Assembly: GCF_018687715.1 (NCBI RefSeq)
Contig: NC_056756.1
Location: 32,641,980-32,705,979 of the forward strand
From: Carya illinoinensis
Taxonomy: Eukaryota > Streptophyta > Magnoliopsida > Fagales > Juglandaceae
Direction of reading: 5' to 3'
Length of the DNA stretch: 64,000 bases
Shown: piece by piece, positions 34,300 to 47,000 of the stretch
Layout of the letters: each line of letters begins with the position of its first letter
How positions within the stretch are numbered: position 1 is the first letter of the stretch
Program-made: the position numbers and the translations under genes
The notes under the pieces: model-generated
Database searches by the model: none
What the model was told of the DNA's origin: nothing
What the model saw: the letters and a program-made list of their open reading frames with translations, nothing else

Positions 34300-37240
34300 G
34301 AGCAAAGAGTTAGGCTCACTGTGGCCAGGTGCTGCCAAGCCTTGTGTTTCGCTTGTTGAGCCTTAAAATCGAGCATAATAGATTGCATTTGCTTCCACTA
34401 CAATGACTAGAGGGAATTGTTCCTTGTTGAGGTTTGTGATAAAAGCCTCTCCTGAAGGTAAGAAATGTTGAGCTTCCGTTGATGTGAATGTTAAACATGG
34501 TCTGACTAATGGATTGGGGTTAATAGTGATAAAACTTATTTTAGATCGGATCGGTTTTGAGGAGATAGCTATTGCATAATTAACTTCAATCGAGTAACTA
34601 TTTTGGAACAGTGATTCAGTCCACGTATCACTTAAATACTTATCTAAGGTGAAGAGAACTAAGTGTTTTCTGATTGTCAGAATGGAGGAGAACTTTTAAA
34701 AATGATTTTGGCACTACCTTTGCTATTTCTGTGAGTGAGTATCATTATTTTTAGCACTGGAAAGTTGATTGTCAAATCCTTTTGTAGTTTTTCTACCATT
34801 TTTTCTTTCCCTTTTGAGATTTGTGACAATCCTTGCATTATCTGAAAATGAAAGTTTGTTCTGATTGATAAGATATGTAGTATATATGTTGTTTGGCTTA
34901 TGATTTGTTCGGTTATTTATGGATTTTCTCAGACAGAACTGGGCTTGTGTTTTTCATCTGTAGCCATGAGCGAAATGGAAGATGATTGTATGGAGACCTG
35001 AGGAAAGTGCATAAAATCTAAGAGTGTTTTAATATTCCATACGCATAGCATAAGTCTGACATATTCTCATATTTAAAAGATACCCAAGTATCTATGCTGA
35101 AAGCTCTAGTGAGTGTAAATCCTTGTTTAAGGGGATTTGTGATGTCGATTTCTAACTTGATTCTAATGAATTATCCTGCATGCTATTCCAAACTAAGTGT
35201 CTTCTTCTACCTTTGATAGCTTGCTTAGTGCTTCCCTTATCTGTGTAGCATTTTCAAGAGTCGTGTGATCTAATGGGAGTCCATGTATCTACACATAAAA
35301 GGCCGAGTGGTTTAGGCGAATTTCTTGCATTGTTAATCCTAGATGCTATGGTTTGAGGATGAGAATATGTCATTTGAATTAACTTCAGTCGAGTAACTAT
35401 TGTGACTATTGTGGAATGGTGAATCAGTGTCATTATCACTAGAAAACTCATCAAAGGTGAAGAAATCTCAGTGTTTTCTAATTTTCGGACTACAGGAAAA
35501 TTTTTGAAGATGATTTGGGTGCTGCCTTTGCTATTTTTCCAGGTGACTGCCATTGCGTTTAGCACTGGAAACCTGATTGTCAAATCCTCTTGTAATTTCT
35601 CTACCATTTTTCCTTTCCCTTATGAGTTTTGTGGAAATTCTTGCATTATCTGAAAATGAGGGTTTGTTCTAATTGATGAGATCTGTTTTTTGACTTGTGA
35701 TTTGTTAGGTTATCTATGGATTTTCTGGAAAAAAAAAAAGGTTTGTATTTTCTATCTGTAGCCATGAGCCAAATGGAAGATGAGTGCGTGGAGACTTAAG
35801 GAAAGTGCATAAAATCTAAGAGTATACTAATATTCCATATGCATAGCATAAATCTGACAGCCTCTCATATTTAAAAGATACCCAAGTATCTATATTGAAA
35901 GCTCTAGGCAGTATAAATCTTTGTTTCAAGGGATTTGTGATGTCGATGTCTATCTTGATTCTACTGAATTTCCTACATGCTATCCCAAACTGAGTGTCTT
36001 CTTCTACCTTCAAAAAATTAAGGGTGATACCTGCATACGCAGGAGTGGGGTCCCCCTTCCTTGCACCCCAACCCAGTGCTGGGGGAAGAGGGCAGACATC
36101 CCATCCGTCCTGCCACCTGTCCACGTACTCCAAGTGTGCTGATGCCCCATTGGACCAAAAAATCAATTCTCGATCCAAAAAATATTTTTGGACCCAAATT
36201 ATTATATAATTTAGATTGTAAATTAAAATTTGTATATATAAAAATAATTTAAAAACTAATAATATAGTTTTATTGTTATTAGTTTTTAAATTTGTTGGAC
36301 TCAATAGTCCCACATTATTCAAGTAAAACTCTTATATTGCCTTGGCCTCCTGTATAAAGATTGGCTTAGGAGGCCAATGCAATATAATCTTATGAATAAG
36401 TCTAATAAATTATAATATATATATATATATATATATACACGATTTATATAAATATATAAGTGGGGGGCAAGGCGAGGGAAATGTAGGGTGAGATTGGGTC
36501 CAACTCACCCCCCACCCCTGCTGGGGGGCCGAATGCGAGGCGAGTGGCCTCGTCACCTACATTTGGTGAACTTGAGTCTGCCTCGTCCATGCAAGGTGGC
36601 GTAGCTAGGTGCAGGGGCCCTCTGTGCACCTCTACAATAAATTGCCAAGTGCTTTTCCTATGTATGTATCATTATCAAGAGTCATGTGATCTAATCAGAA
36701 TCCATGTATTTGCACATAAAAAGGTTAAGTGGTTTCAGGCAAATTTCTTGCAGTGCTGATCCTGGAGGCTATGGTTTGAGGATGAGAATATGTCTTTTGA
36801 ATTAATTGAAGCCGAGTAACTATTGTGGAACAGTGAATCAATGCCACTTATTATCGAAAAACTTATAGGAGTTGAAGAGAGTTGAGTGTTTTCTGATTTT
36901 TGGCCTGGAGGAAATTTTTTTAAGATGACTTATATGGTGCTTTTGCTATTTTTGCAGGTAAGTGCCATTGTGTTTAGCTCTAGAAACTTAATTGTCAAAT
37001 CCTCTTGTAGTTTTTTTACCATTTTTTCTTTTCCATTTGAGCTTTGTGGCAATTCTTGTGTTATCTAAAAATGAGGGTTTGATCTGATTGACTAGATCTA
37101 TTGTATATATGCTGTTTGAGTTGTGATTTGCTGGATTATTTGTTGATTTATATGGGGAAGAACTATGTTTATGTTTTCCACTTATAGTCATGGGCCAAAG
37201 GGGAGATGAGTGGGTGAAAACTTGAGGAAAGTATAGAAAA
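34300..37240 (-). pseudogene. LINE ORF1 with the N-terminal region present three times
   Basis: ORF1 of plant LINEs is an RNA-binding protein with DUF4283 and a CCHC-type knuckle. Here a unit of about 795 bp recurs, marked by the plus-strand motif gagtaactattgtgg near 36818, 35388 and (as gagtaactattttgg) 34593. On the minus strand units 1 and 2 contain the segment before the knuckle (HGLPLDHTTL-like text, then FKYERLSDLCYAYGIL in unit 1 and FKYENMSDLCYAYGIL in unit 2). Unit 3 is the incomplete copy joined to the ORF1 C-terminal part and ORF2. The knuckle lacks the usual later Cys/His residues. All units have stops. Confidence 0.78.
36008..36640. mobile_element. Insertion of about 630 bp inside LINE unit 1
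   Basis: Homology between units 1 and 2 stops near 36008 (cttcttctacctt) and resumes near 36640 (aaattgccaagtgctt). The insert has GC-rich flanks (tggggtcccccttccttgca at 36047; accccccacccctgctgggg at 36506) and an AT-rich centre with (AT)n. An inner block starting tgttggactcaatagtccca (36292) with a 'tataaaga' run resembles a short LTR. The type is not certain. The small frames here (35921-36252 +, 36444-36629 -) come from the GC-rich flanks. Confidence 0.5.
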
Positions 37241-38555
37241 TCTCAGCACTTGTCTAATTTGTATATTTTTCTTAATTTTCGACATTTTTGTTCTTGATCT
37301 TGTCCACAATTCATAATGGGCATTTGTTAATGCTCTTAAATGTCTAATCTTAAGAAGTGCCTTGCAAATTATCAACAATGTTTTAATAAGTCTTTCTTAT
37401 ATATCATCAAATTAGAATTTGGTCTCATTTAAAATTTTACGGTAACTATATTTTATTTTTCTATTTTGTTTTAAGATATTAAATTAGAATATAATATTCA
37501 CATTAGATTAGTTCTCTTTAAAATTTATAATTATTTGGGTGAAACATATTTAACAAAAGAAGCCCACGTTCACTGGATAGCATATTTAACATAATTCCTA
37601 TATAGATTGTTTACATGGTTCAACATCTTCTCTCAATTACAAATTGTAAAATTTATGGAAGAATTAAGCTTAGATGTAAAATTAATGATATTCATGGAAG
37701 AATGCGAGTTTGAAATTTATTAATTTTTTCTTATTTTTTACTAGATTTTTTAGCAATTTGTTAAAGGTGTTTCCAAAATTTTATATTTAATTATAAATTC
37801 TAGACCTAAAAATACCAAGCTCCTCGAAACCTATAATCCTGACTTTGTACTCGATGAGTGGGACGGAGGAACCTTCCTCCCCACCAAAAGCCAAAAGTGG
37901 TCTGGACTGTGGAGAAGGAATGGAGGTTCCATCTCCTTAGGGAGGGCTTTTTCTTTCAAAAAAAAGTAATTTTAGTTATCAAAATTTACATTCAAAAGAG
38001 TACCCTTATGTTAAATTTTTGTTAAGATCTAATGAAAATACTATTGAGAAATGCAATGTTGGTGATTAGTAGACCAGTGACATGTCATGTGTCTGAGCAT
38101 TCACATTGGCCTGAACAAATGTTTTGCTAAAATTTACTCCAAAATCATCTTTCTCTATTTTAACAACTCATTTTTCAAAACTTCATACATCTCACTCTAT
38201 ATTCTTTCTCAATTCTATAAAAGTAATTTTTTTTTCCTACCCATTTCTTTGTACATCCTTAACTACTCAAGTTTTTAACTTTCGGGGAAAGAGCAGAGGA
38301 AATTTTCTAACTTATTTCTTTTCATATTTTCGTATTTCTTTAATTATTTGTTGTGCCTGTGTTTCCGACTTGTCATTTGTAATGAAATTTGTTTAAATTA
38401 TTTATCTCTCCAAGTGGTAATGTTATCAAAATTAGTACTTTTGAATAATCACCTTTTCCCAAATGGCCAAATTTAAAAGAAACAAATTTTGATGATCTCA
38501 ATGGTGACATTTTTGTCAAATTTCAACTATTACAAATATGTGTATAATAAAAAAT
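37241..38555. other. Intergenic DNA, no gene seen
   Basis: AT-rich. A GC-richer patch at 37835-37950 (gagtgggacggaggaacctt) looks like relic repeat. Frames at 38087-38396 have no recognisable domain. Confidence 0.5.
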
Positions 38556-38559
38556 AGAA

Positions 38560-38725
38560 AAATATAGTTGCAAACATAATTATGCACTAATCTGTGCACC
38601 AATGTAATGTGATTGGTCAAAAAGTAGATTTTATTGAAAACAGTGTTAATTTAAATTTTAAGTATGAATAAATCAGTATTGGTACACAAATTAGTGTGCG
38701 ACTGTACTTGTATGTAGTAAAACTC
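38560..38725 (-). repeat. MITE family D, copy 2
   Basis: Its inverse begins gttttactacatacaagtac and aligns with 23282-23450 and 55235-55402. Shared blocks are the 'accaat' near each end and 'aaatttaaatt' in the middle. It is flanked directly by AT-rich DNA. Confidence 0.6.
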
Positions 38726-38794
38726 ATAGAAAATATAGATGGATTTTAAAGAAAAAAAGAAAAGTATAAATATTTGGAAGAAGAGTTTGGGCCC

Positions 38795-39290
38795 ATTTGG
38801 GGTTGCGTTAGAAAAAAGTATTTAAATAATTTTAAAAACTCTTTAATGATAAAATTAGGTTGTTTAGGTGTTATATGTTCAAATATTTTTTAATATCGAA
38901 TAAGTTAAAAAGTAAGTTTGAGGAAAATTTTTTTTAAATGTGTTTTTCTGAATAATGCGATATGTAGTTCCAATTTTAAAAAAGATTTTCAATTGATGAA
39001 AATACCTATACAATTTTTAATTAATTAAATTTTTGTCCTTTGATCTTACAACAGGCACAACTTTCAAATGATCTTTTATGTAATTTCTACCTCAAAAAAT
39101 AATTTTGTAGATGGTATTTGATGTAAAAGTTTTTAAATAGAATTATTATTTTTATATTGTTTATAAACAAATGAAACATTTTTTAACGTACTTTACATAT
39201 ATATTTACCAAACAGTAAATAACAATTTAATAATAAAATTTATTACTTAACATCTATAATTATAAGCCTTAAGCTAAAAACTATATTATC
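38795..39290 (+). repeat. Dispersed repeat family C, copy 2
   Basis: Same order of blocks as the inverse of 9790-10230, including 'caaacagtaaataaca' at 39211 and 'ataagccttaagct' near 39260. No coding capacity. Confidence 0.6.
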
Positions 39291-39354
39291 CATCGCAATC
39301 TCATATAAAAATCTCTATATAAACCTTTATGCAAAAGGCTTATTTTGAATACAT

Positions 39355-39500
39355 AAACAATTTCATCTCATCTTTTCATTACAGATTTTTCAAATTTTTA
39401 TATAAAATATAATAAATAATTCAACTTTTTTTCAAATCTAAAAATAATAATAATATTAAAAAATAATATTCTAACAAAATTTTATTTAACTCCCAACAGT
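39355..39500. repeat. AT-rich MITE family B, copy 2 (one end missing)
   Basis: Has 'atctcatcttttcattacag', 'atataaaatataataaataa', 'aataataataatattaaaaa' and 'ttatttaact' in the family order. A similar AT-rich run follows at 39535-39690. The 60-aa frame at 39505-39687 is low-complexity. Confidence 0.6.
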
Positions 39501-39764
39501 TTGGGTGATGGAGTATTCTCAACATACTCCACTAGTATTCATTATTTTATTATTATTTTTTAACTACTTTTTACTATTTTATACTATTATTCACTGTTTT
39601 TCAATATTTTATTATTACTTTTTCATTATCTTTTTCCTATTATTCAAAAAATATTTGAAATCATCTCAGTATCTAAATGCAACTTAATTCAGACAATTCA
39701 AAATATATGATAACTAACATTTCTTACAATTCAAACAACTCTTGGGCCTAAAGATAGGCACATA

Positions 39765-39905
39765 AAATTAGGGCTAAAAACTGAGTCAGTCGGTTCGGTT
39801 TTGGGCCAAACTGAAACCGACCGACTCAACCCAAATCTGAACCGACATACTCACATAAAATGGGTGTAAAAATCGGCCGAAATCGACTTTATTAGAATAA
39901 AAACC
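39765..39905. repeat. Short inverted repeat of 'cggttcggtt' type
   Basis: gagtcagtcggttcggtttt is followed after three bases by the near-inverse aaactgaaaccgaccgactc (about 39782-39830). Sequence style resembles the flanks of 6470-7195 and suggests a hAT-related remnant. Confidence 0.4.
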
Positions 39906-40288
39906 GACTCTATGATAAAATAAGTGTTAGAATATTTATGACTATCCATACAAATTTTATCAAACAATATTAAATGTTCAATAACTAATTATATGTTGTT
40001 TGAATTCATATGAGTTGAGTGAGCTTTTATATGAATTATATTATTAAATAACCGACCCTATTTTGAATTGAAGAACAGTAATTTAATAAACGTATTGAAT
40101 TTGGATTTTGTTGAATAAATTCGGAACAGGCTGTGGAATCAAATCTATAAAAAGAAGAACAAGCAAAGAAATCCAGGAAACTTAATAAAAGAATTGTAGT
40201 TGGAGTAGGTTGCTTTCACTTTCCACGTCCTTCTTTGTTGTCTTCCAAATCTTTTTGTGCAATACTAGCTGGAAAAATTAAAGTATAC

Positions 40289-40324
<36 letters not shown>

Positions 40325-42033
40325 CTTCCTCGCTCCCACCTCTCCACTAATTCTTATATGTAATAAACAAATAATACTAAGAATTAATTAATTTAAATAT
40401 ACAAACAACCGGAGTGAGGAATATATATAAATAATTATCCATGTACAAAAATACTAGTGGCTACTTATAGGCAAGCTCAAATGTGTTGGCTTGTAACACG
40501 TGGGGAACACGTGGGATCCTTAACATGAACACTCATATATATATATATATATATATATGCACCACCCAGCTAGATGGACTAGTCTCACCCTCTCTCCTCC
40601 TCGTGTTATCACCTCTTCACTGATAACACCTCCACTTTTTATGAAAAATAACTGTATATAATCCATTTAGGTTGTATTTGGTAAGAGACTTTTTTACTAT
40701 TATGTATAAATAGTTTATTATTATTTATAAATTATTTGACATGATTATCTATAATTTGACGCAGATGAACACTCCACACTTTTTAGGTTGTAGTTTGTCA
40801 ATAATTAGGTAATACCATAGACACAACATGCATTCGGATTATACAAAGCATTTTCTTCTGTTCTAGTCCTATGAATAATTAACTCATTGAACAAGTAATT
40901 ATGCCCCTAACTAATTGGTAACAAAAGTTGGTACAAGGCCGGGCATGAAAAGGAAGTTCCTTCCTACCACCTTTTTATGGAGGTTGGTGGAGGTGGGGTA
41001 GGGCTTTGAAAGCAATATTATTCATTCTTTATATGCTCATAATATCTATATGGTTGCATTTCGGCCACTAGACAGCTACATGGTGGTCCTCTCTTTGTCC
41101 TCACTCTTGCATCGTCTATATTCAATTGCTTAGCTGTTCGTCAATCGTTCTCATTTTTCCTCTTCTTTTTTTTTTTTTTTTTTTTTTTTGGCTATTTTAT
41201 AAGCTAAACATCCCACTAGGAGAGTGCTATAATTACAATGCTGTACTTATCACATCGATTAACTCATTATAAAAATAATTTTATTTAAAAATCTTTATGG
41301 TATATATAACTTACGCGCTATAATAAATTTTATAATTAAATTTTTTTTAATAGGAAACAGACTTCATCATAAGAAAATATTCAGATTATAAGTCAACTAT
41401 TTTTTATTGACAAAATCTTTTAAAATATGAGATTCAGTAAAAATAGAGATATCCATCTTAATTTGCCTGAGATAACAACCATTGTCCAACATTCAAAAGA
41501 GGAAATGGGTTCCTACCCCCATCCTCCAAATGAGAAGAGAAAAAATCAAAATACCTAAAAAATTGAATAAAAATAAAATTACATAAAATTGAAATATATA
41601 TAGAAAAACCAAAAATACACTTCATAAGAAAGCTATAGTGGCGAGTAAAGGACATACGTCTCTCTAGCAAAATGGCAGACCGTTGATCCTGAAGATATAG
41701 AAGTCGCTGAATCCAAAAACACACAGTGTCGACAGAAGAAGCCTCCTGCCACCACTAAATCGAGGGGGGGGTGTTTAAATGGGCCCCGCTTGCCCTACTC
41801 AAACTACAAAAAAAAAATAAATAAAAAAAAAAGCAGCTAATTTTATCATTCATTCTTATCTCTTCTCTCTCAGTCCCTCTTGTCGTCTAAACCCTATCTC
41901 TCTAAACAATGTATATTAAACGTTTAACTTCTTAAAGTTATGTTATAATTTATAAAACCCGCATACGAAGATATCTTAAAAGAAAATAATTTGTATAAAT
42001 TTATACAACTTAAATTGCATTATACCGTTTAGG
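39906..42033. other. Intergenic DNA, no gene seen
   Basis: AT-rich with (TA)n runs at about 40300-40323 and 40536-40558 and a T run at 41167-41190. An 88-codon frame at 41458-41724 (-) has no recognisable domain. Confidence 0.5.
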
Positions 42034-42215
42034 TTCAGAAAGCATCTCATACATCTCATCATTACAATTTTTTAAATTTTTACACAAAATGAATAAATAT
42101 TTCAATTTTTTTAAATATCAAAATAATAATAATATTAATAAATAATATTATAACAATATTTTATTTAACTTTCATTTTTTATCTAAAACTATTTTATCTC
42201 ATCTCATCTTTAATT
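42034..42215. repeat. AT-rich MITE family B, copy 3
   Basis: Left end 'agcatctcatacatctcatc', right end 'ttatctcatctcatctttaa', with the family interior 'tttttacacaaaatgaataa' and 'aataataataatattaataa'. This is the most complete copy in the window apart from 8652-8870. Confidence 0.68.
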
Positions 42216-43341
42216 TAAACTTAGTATTACTCTTTCTAAATAAATATTAATTATCACCTTAACTACTACACTCTTCTATATCTCTTTTATGATTTATCAC
42301 CTTCATCTAAATTGCTGTCTATTTTTAAGAAAAGAAAGTTCTTACTGCCACGTTTCATGAGTGCGCCATTACAAGGAAACCATTACCATTATGATTAATT
42401 AATAAGAAAATGATTATTATTATTAAAGTGTAAAATAATCATGCTGTGTGTTAAAAAGAATAAATATCTAAAAACCATGCTTATAATGCGAGGAGCTGTA
42501 CACACTTTGTGCTGCGCATGCTCAATATTTTTCAAATCCTTTCTTAATTCTATCAAGAAGTGTATTAAAAAAAGGTCCCTTTGCCACATTCGAAAAAATT
42601 GAAAAGACAATAGAAGATTAGTATGGACTTGCACAATGATGACACGCACAAATAGAGAGTATTAAAAAATAAAAAACCCACCAAAGAAAAAAAATTCAAA
42701 TAATATCATCTCATTATAATGCGATGAAAGCGAGATTAGAATATAGTAAGTAAATTTTTTCTATTTTTATATGTGAATAATATTAAATACAGTTATATAG
42801 TGAGGTCTATTATTAAAAAATTAATTTTTTTTTACTTAAATTTCTTGTGTATTCAATCTTAAAAATTATATATATATATATATATATATAACGGTTACAC
42901 ACTTTATTATTATAAATATTATTTTTATATAATATAAGAAAAATAAATAAAAGAGTAGATATGCACTAAAAATACACGTTGGATAGGTTTGGGTTTGGAA
43001 TGGGTCCGCAAATCCTAATCCTTTTGATCGCTTGTCTGACGTCTCTGATAAATACTTGCTCCGATCATATCATCCCAACTCCAGCACCTACTTTGGCTTT
43101 TACGGCTCCCTGAAACTTTTGTCTGGCATTTGACATGAAAACCAGATTAAATAAAATAAAAAAAAATAAAATTATTTTTATTTTATTTAATAAATAAAGT
43201 AATAGAATTTTAGAGCTTCATTAATTCATGCATATCTATTTCATCTGCCAAAAAAAAAAAAAGTAGAAGTGAAAGTGTGAAACCCGCTTCTTCTTCTATA
43301 TAATTTGTGTCTCACGCGAACCCCATTTCGCCTTTTCTGTG

Positions 43342-43349
43342 TATAAATA
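43342..43349 (+). promoter_or_regulatory. TATA box of the amine oxidase gene
   Basis: TATAAATA, followed by C/A-rich sequence with a likely transcription start near 43370-43380. This gives a 5' leader of about 210 bases before the ATG at 43585. Nothing between here and 42216 looks coding. Confidence 0.7.
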
Positions 43350-43519
43350 CAACGTCAACTGAGATCTGTGCAGCATCTTAGCAAACCCAGAAAAGCAGAC
43401 ACACGTTCAGCATTTCGATTCCATTCTCGTTCGTTTTTCTATTTGTTCTTGTGATATTTCCGAGAAAGTGAGAGACAAAGAGCGAGAAAGTGAAGCGGTC
43501 TGTCTCTAGACATTGCTGT

Positions 43520-43759
43520 ATGTCAGTAGAGTATTACAGTGACACTTACTACGGTGGATACGGTGAGCTCGCCAACCCTTTACAATGGCCACAACTCAGG
43601 AAAAAACGACGCCTTGTTGTGTTCACAACGACACCGCCAAATCTTTACCACCTCAAGCTCCTCCTGCTTTGCTTCGAAAGCCCTCGGACGATTGGGCCGT
43701 CGCGGCGCCCGACCCTTCAGAGGATCCGAGCCGCAAGAGGTCGGCCGTGGCAACCATGA
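43520..43759 (+). CDS. Upstream ORF overlapping the amine oxidase start (possible regulator)
   Basis: An ATG at 43520 in the leader opens a 79-codon frame (MSVEYYSDTYYGGYG...) that ends at 43759, 175 bases inside the main coding region and in another frame. It has no recognisable domain. A uORF that overlaps the main start usually lowers its translation, because ribosomes using it pass the main ATG. Whether the uATG is on the mature RNA depends on the true start site. Confidence 0.35.
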   Translation: MSVEYYSDTYYGGYGELANPLQWPQLRKKRRLVVFTTTPPNLYHLKLLLLCFESPRTIGPSRRPTLQRIRAARGRPWQP

Positions 43760-43982
43760 TCCATTCCTTTGAGACCGTCACTGACTCCCCCACGACAAAC
43801 GCTGCTTCCGCCAAAGGTTTAGACAAGAAAGAAAATATATATTCTTCTGTTTACTTTTGAATGAGGTTTTTAAGACCTCATAGCTTGATCTTAGTTTTGA
43901 ACAGTGATTTTCATTAAAATTTGTTTGGTTTCCTAGAAAATGTTGGAAAGAAGAAACATATGGACTCTTTAAGAAAAAGGAG

Positions 43983-44016
<34 letters not shown>

Positions 44017-47000
44017 GCGTGTTTACGTAGTTATTCTTCTTTTGGATTCCAGCAAGCGAAGTGGGGTCAAATGGGTGGACTTTTTGTCTTCTCGGGTACT
44101 ATAATTTACACTTCTTACACTCAAACTTTGTAATTTATTTTCATTCCCTTCATTTTCTAGGCAACCAAACACTAAAATAATAGGATTTGATCCCTGAGGA
44201 GTCAAATCTGATGCTCTTGAGGTCGTTCTGAATGCCGTTTCGACTTTTTTTTTTTTTTTTATAAATATTTTAAATTACTGAGTTGTCAAACATTTTACGG
44301 ATGCTTAATTATTCTGCTTTTAATCGTTGACACAAGGAAAGTGGCATCTCAAAAAGTTCCAAACTTGATTGCCACCTACAAAAGGGCTTTTCTTCTATGA
44401 GAAGTGCAAGATTGGAGAGTATTACTTTCACTCACGTTGCTTATGAATCTGATTTGTTTGCTTACACAGGAATCCCAATCATGGTGAGGGCTCAAACCAG
44501 TCACCCTTTGGACCCTTTATCTGCTGCCGAAATATCTGTGGCAGTGGCAACTGTTAGGGCAGCTGGAGCAACCCCTGAGGTAAATAGAATTTTTGTTTTT
44601 GTTAATACTAATTATGCTTGAGATCATCAAATAATAATGGAGTTCATTTTACATGCTTTTCTAATAACTATTGATGTCTTTGTATTTGCTTGTAAGTGAT
44701 TTTGCTACTTGCTTTTAGGTTAGGGATGGCATGCGCTTTTTTGAAGTAGCTTTGGTGGAACCAGATAAGAATGTTGTTGCCCTGGCAGATGCATATTTCT
44801 TTCCTCCTTTCCAGCCATCATTACTTCCCAAAACAAAAGGTGGGCCTGTAATTCCTAGTAAGCTTCCCCCAAGGAAAGCCAGGCTAGTTGTGTATAACAA
44901 AAAGTCGAACGAGACAAGCATATGGATTGTTCAACTGTCTGAAGTCCATGCAGCAACTCGAGGTGGTCATCATAGGGGAAAAGTTGTTTGGTCCAAAGTT
45001 GTTCCGGATGTTCAGCCTCCCATGGTATATCATGTGCTATTGTATTTTTCGCTCAAAGTTTGGCTGAGAATTCCTAGTTGGTTATTAAGATTTAGTATTT
45101 GTCTCAAATGCAAATTGAAAATAATATCAGTTGCTATACATTTATATGGTACGGTAAATGGCTCCACTTGAATTTGAGTAGTAATTTTAAGTTAGATCAG
45201 TCATCTTTATTGGGTCGCTAAGATAATTTGGACCATCACCTTAATGTAAATTTCCTTTGAGATTAATATTTTTCTCGAGTTTTGAGATTAATATTTTTGT
45301 TATCAAGTACCATGTACTGTAATACGCCATTCATTTGGTTGGATTATTAGCGGGTTTCTCATGTAAAACTGCAAATAAAATGTTCTATACTTCCATCTTG
45401 AAAAATGAATTAATATGTATTTGGACAGATCATGATTTCAAGAGAGGATTTGAAGTAGGTTAAAAAGTTCATGACATTACATGCTATCCCTTCGGAGTTA
45501 CTCGAACACCTCATCTTCCTATTATAGGTTTTGCTTGCTTGTGATTTATCTTGTGTACAGCATGAAAAATGATCAGGTGTCTCTTTCATTGATTCTTAGA
45601 TTTCATGCTTCAATTTTCCATCCCCTCCCCCATTAAGCATCATCAATTAATTTCATATTAATCAGTTCTTTATGTGTTCATCCAAAATCGATGTTGTTCT
45701 TAGTTGATTCTAACATTACAGGATGCTGTTGAATATGCTGAATGTGAAGCAGTTGTAAAGGATTTTCCATTATTTAGGGAGGCGATGAAGAGAAGGGGTA
45801 TTGAGGATATGGATCTTGTAATGGTTGATGCATGGTCAGTTATCAGGATTATGTTCTTTTACATGGATTTTATGTGGGAACATGTTTTAAATGCATGAGT
45901 TTATGAGCTATAAGTTTTTTGCGCTCACTTTACTATTTGGTATGCTAACTCTTTTTACAGGTGTGCTGGATATCACAGTGATGCTGATGCTCCTAGTCGT
46001 AGGCTTGCTAAACCGCTTATCTTTTGTAGAACTGAGAGTGACTGTCCCATGGAAAATGGTTATGCTCGGCCAGTTGAAGGAATCCATATACTTGTTGATA
46101 TGCAAAACATGGTGGTTATTGAGTTTGAAGACCGCAAACTTGTTCCCTTGCCACCTGCTGACCCATTGAGAAATTACACTCCTGGAGAAACACGAGGAGG
46201 TGTTGATCGAAGTGATGTTAAACCTTTACAAATCATTCAGCCTGAGGGTCCAAGTTTTCGTGTTAATGGGCACTTTGTTCAATGGCAGAAGGTGCTTGTT
46301 CACTGAATTATGTTCTTGATTAGCATAAGTTCAATACTTTGTATTGGTTTTCATTTTACTTATCTGGTTGGCAGTGGAATTTTCGTATTGGTTTCACTCC
46401 CAGGGAGGGTTTGGTAATTTACTCTGTTGCATATATTGATGGTAGTAGAGGTCGACGACCTGTGGCCCACAGGTTAAGTTTTGTTGAGATGGTGGTTCCT
46501 TATGGAGATCCGAATGAACCACATTACAGGAAGAATGCATTTGATGCTGGGGAAGATGGGCTTGGAAAAAATGCACATTCACTTAAGAAGGTTAGGATAG
46601 TTTTTTTGTGCCTGCTTATTTTCTGCCCTTTCCTTTGCAGGGTTTTTTAGAACTTGCACTTTCATGTGGTTTAAAAGTGAATCTGTATGACATAATTTTA
46701 GCATTACAGGGTTGTGATTGTTTAGGGTATATCAAGTACTTTGATGCACACTTAACAAATTTCAATGGTGGTGTTGAAACAATTGAGAACTGTGTTTGCT
46801 TGCACGAAGAGGATCATGGGATTTTGTGGAAACATCAAGATTGGAGATCAGGTTTGGCAGAAGTTCGGCGGTCTAGAAGGCTGACTGTTTCTTTTATATG
46901 TACCGTAGCTAACTATGAGTATGGATTCTTCTGGCATTTTTATCAAGTAAGTTAGTCGACCTTCCCCAATCAAGTTTTGTATTAAATTTGATTGTGTTGC

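Noticed and set aside
35816..36322. 168-codon minus-strand frame as a gene
   Set aside because: It runs from the unclassified insert into LINE ORF1 unit 1; only its last part (knuckle region) is real coding relic.
43921..44133. Polyglycine-containing frame
   Set aside because: It lies in intron 1 and is created by the G30 tract.
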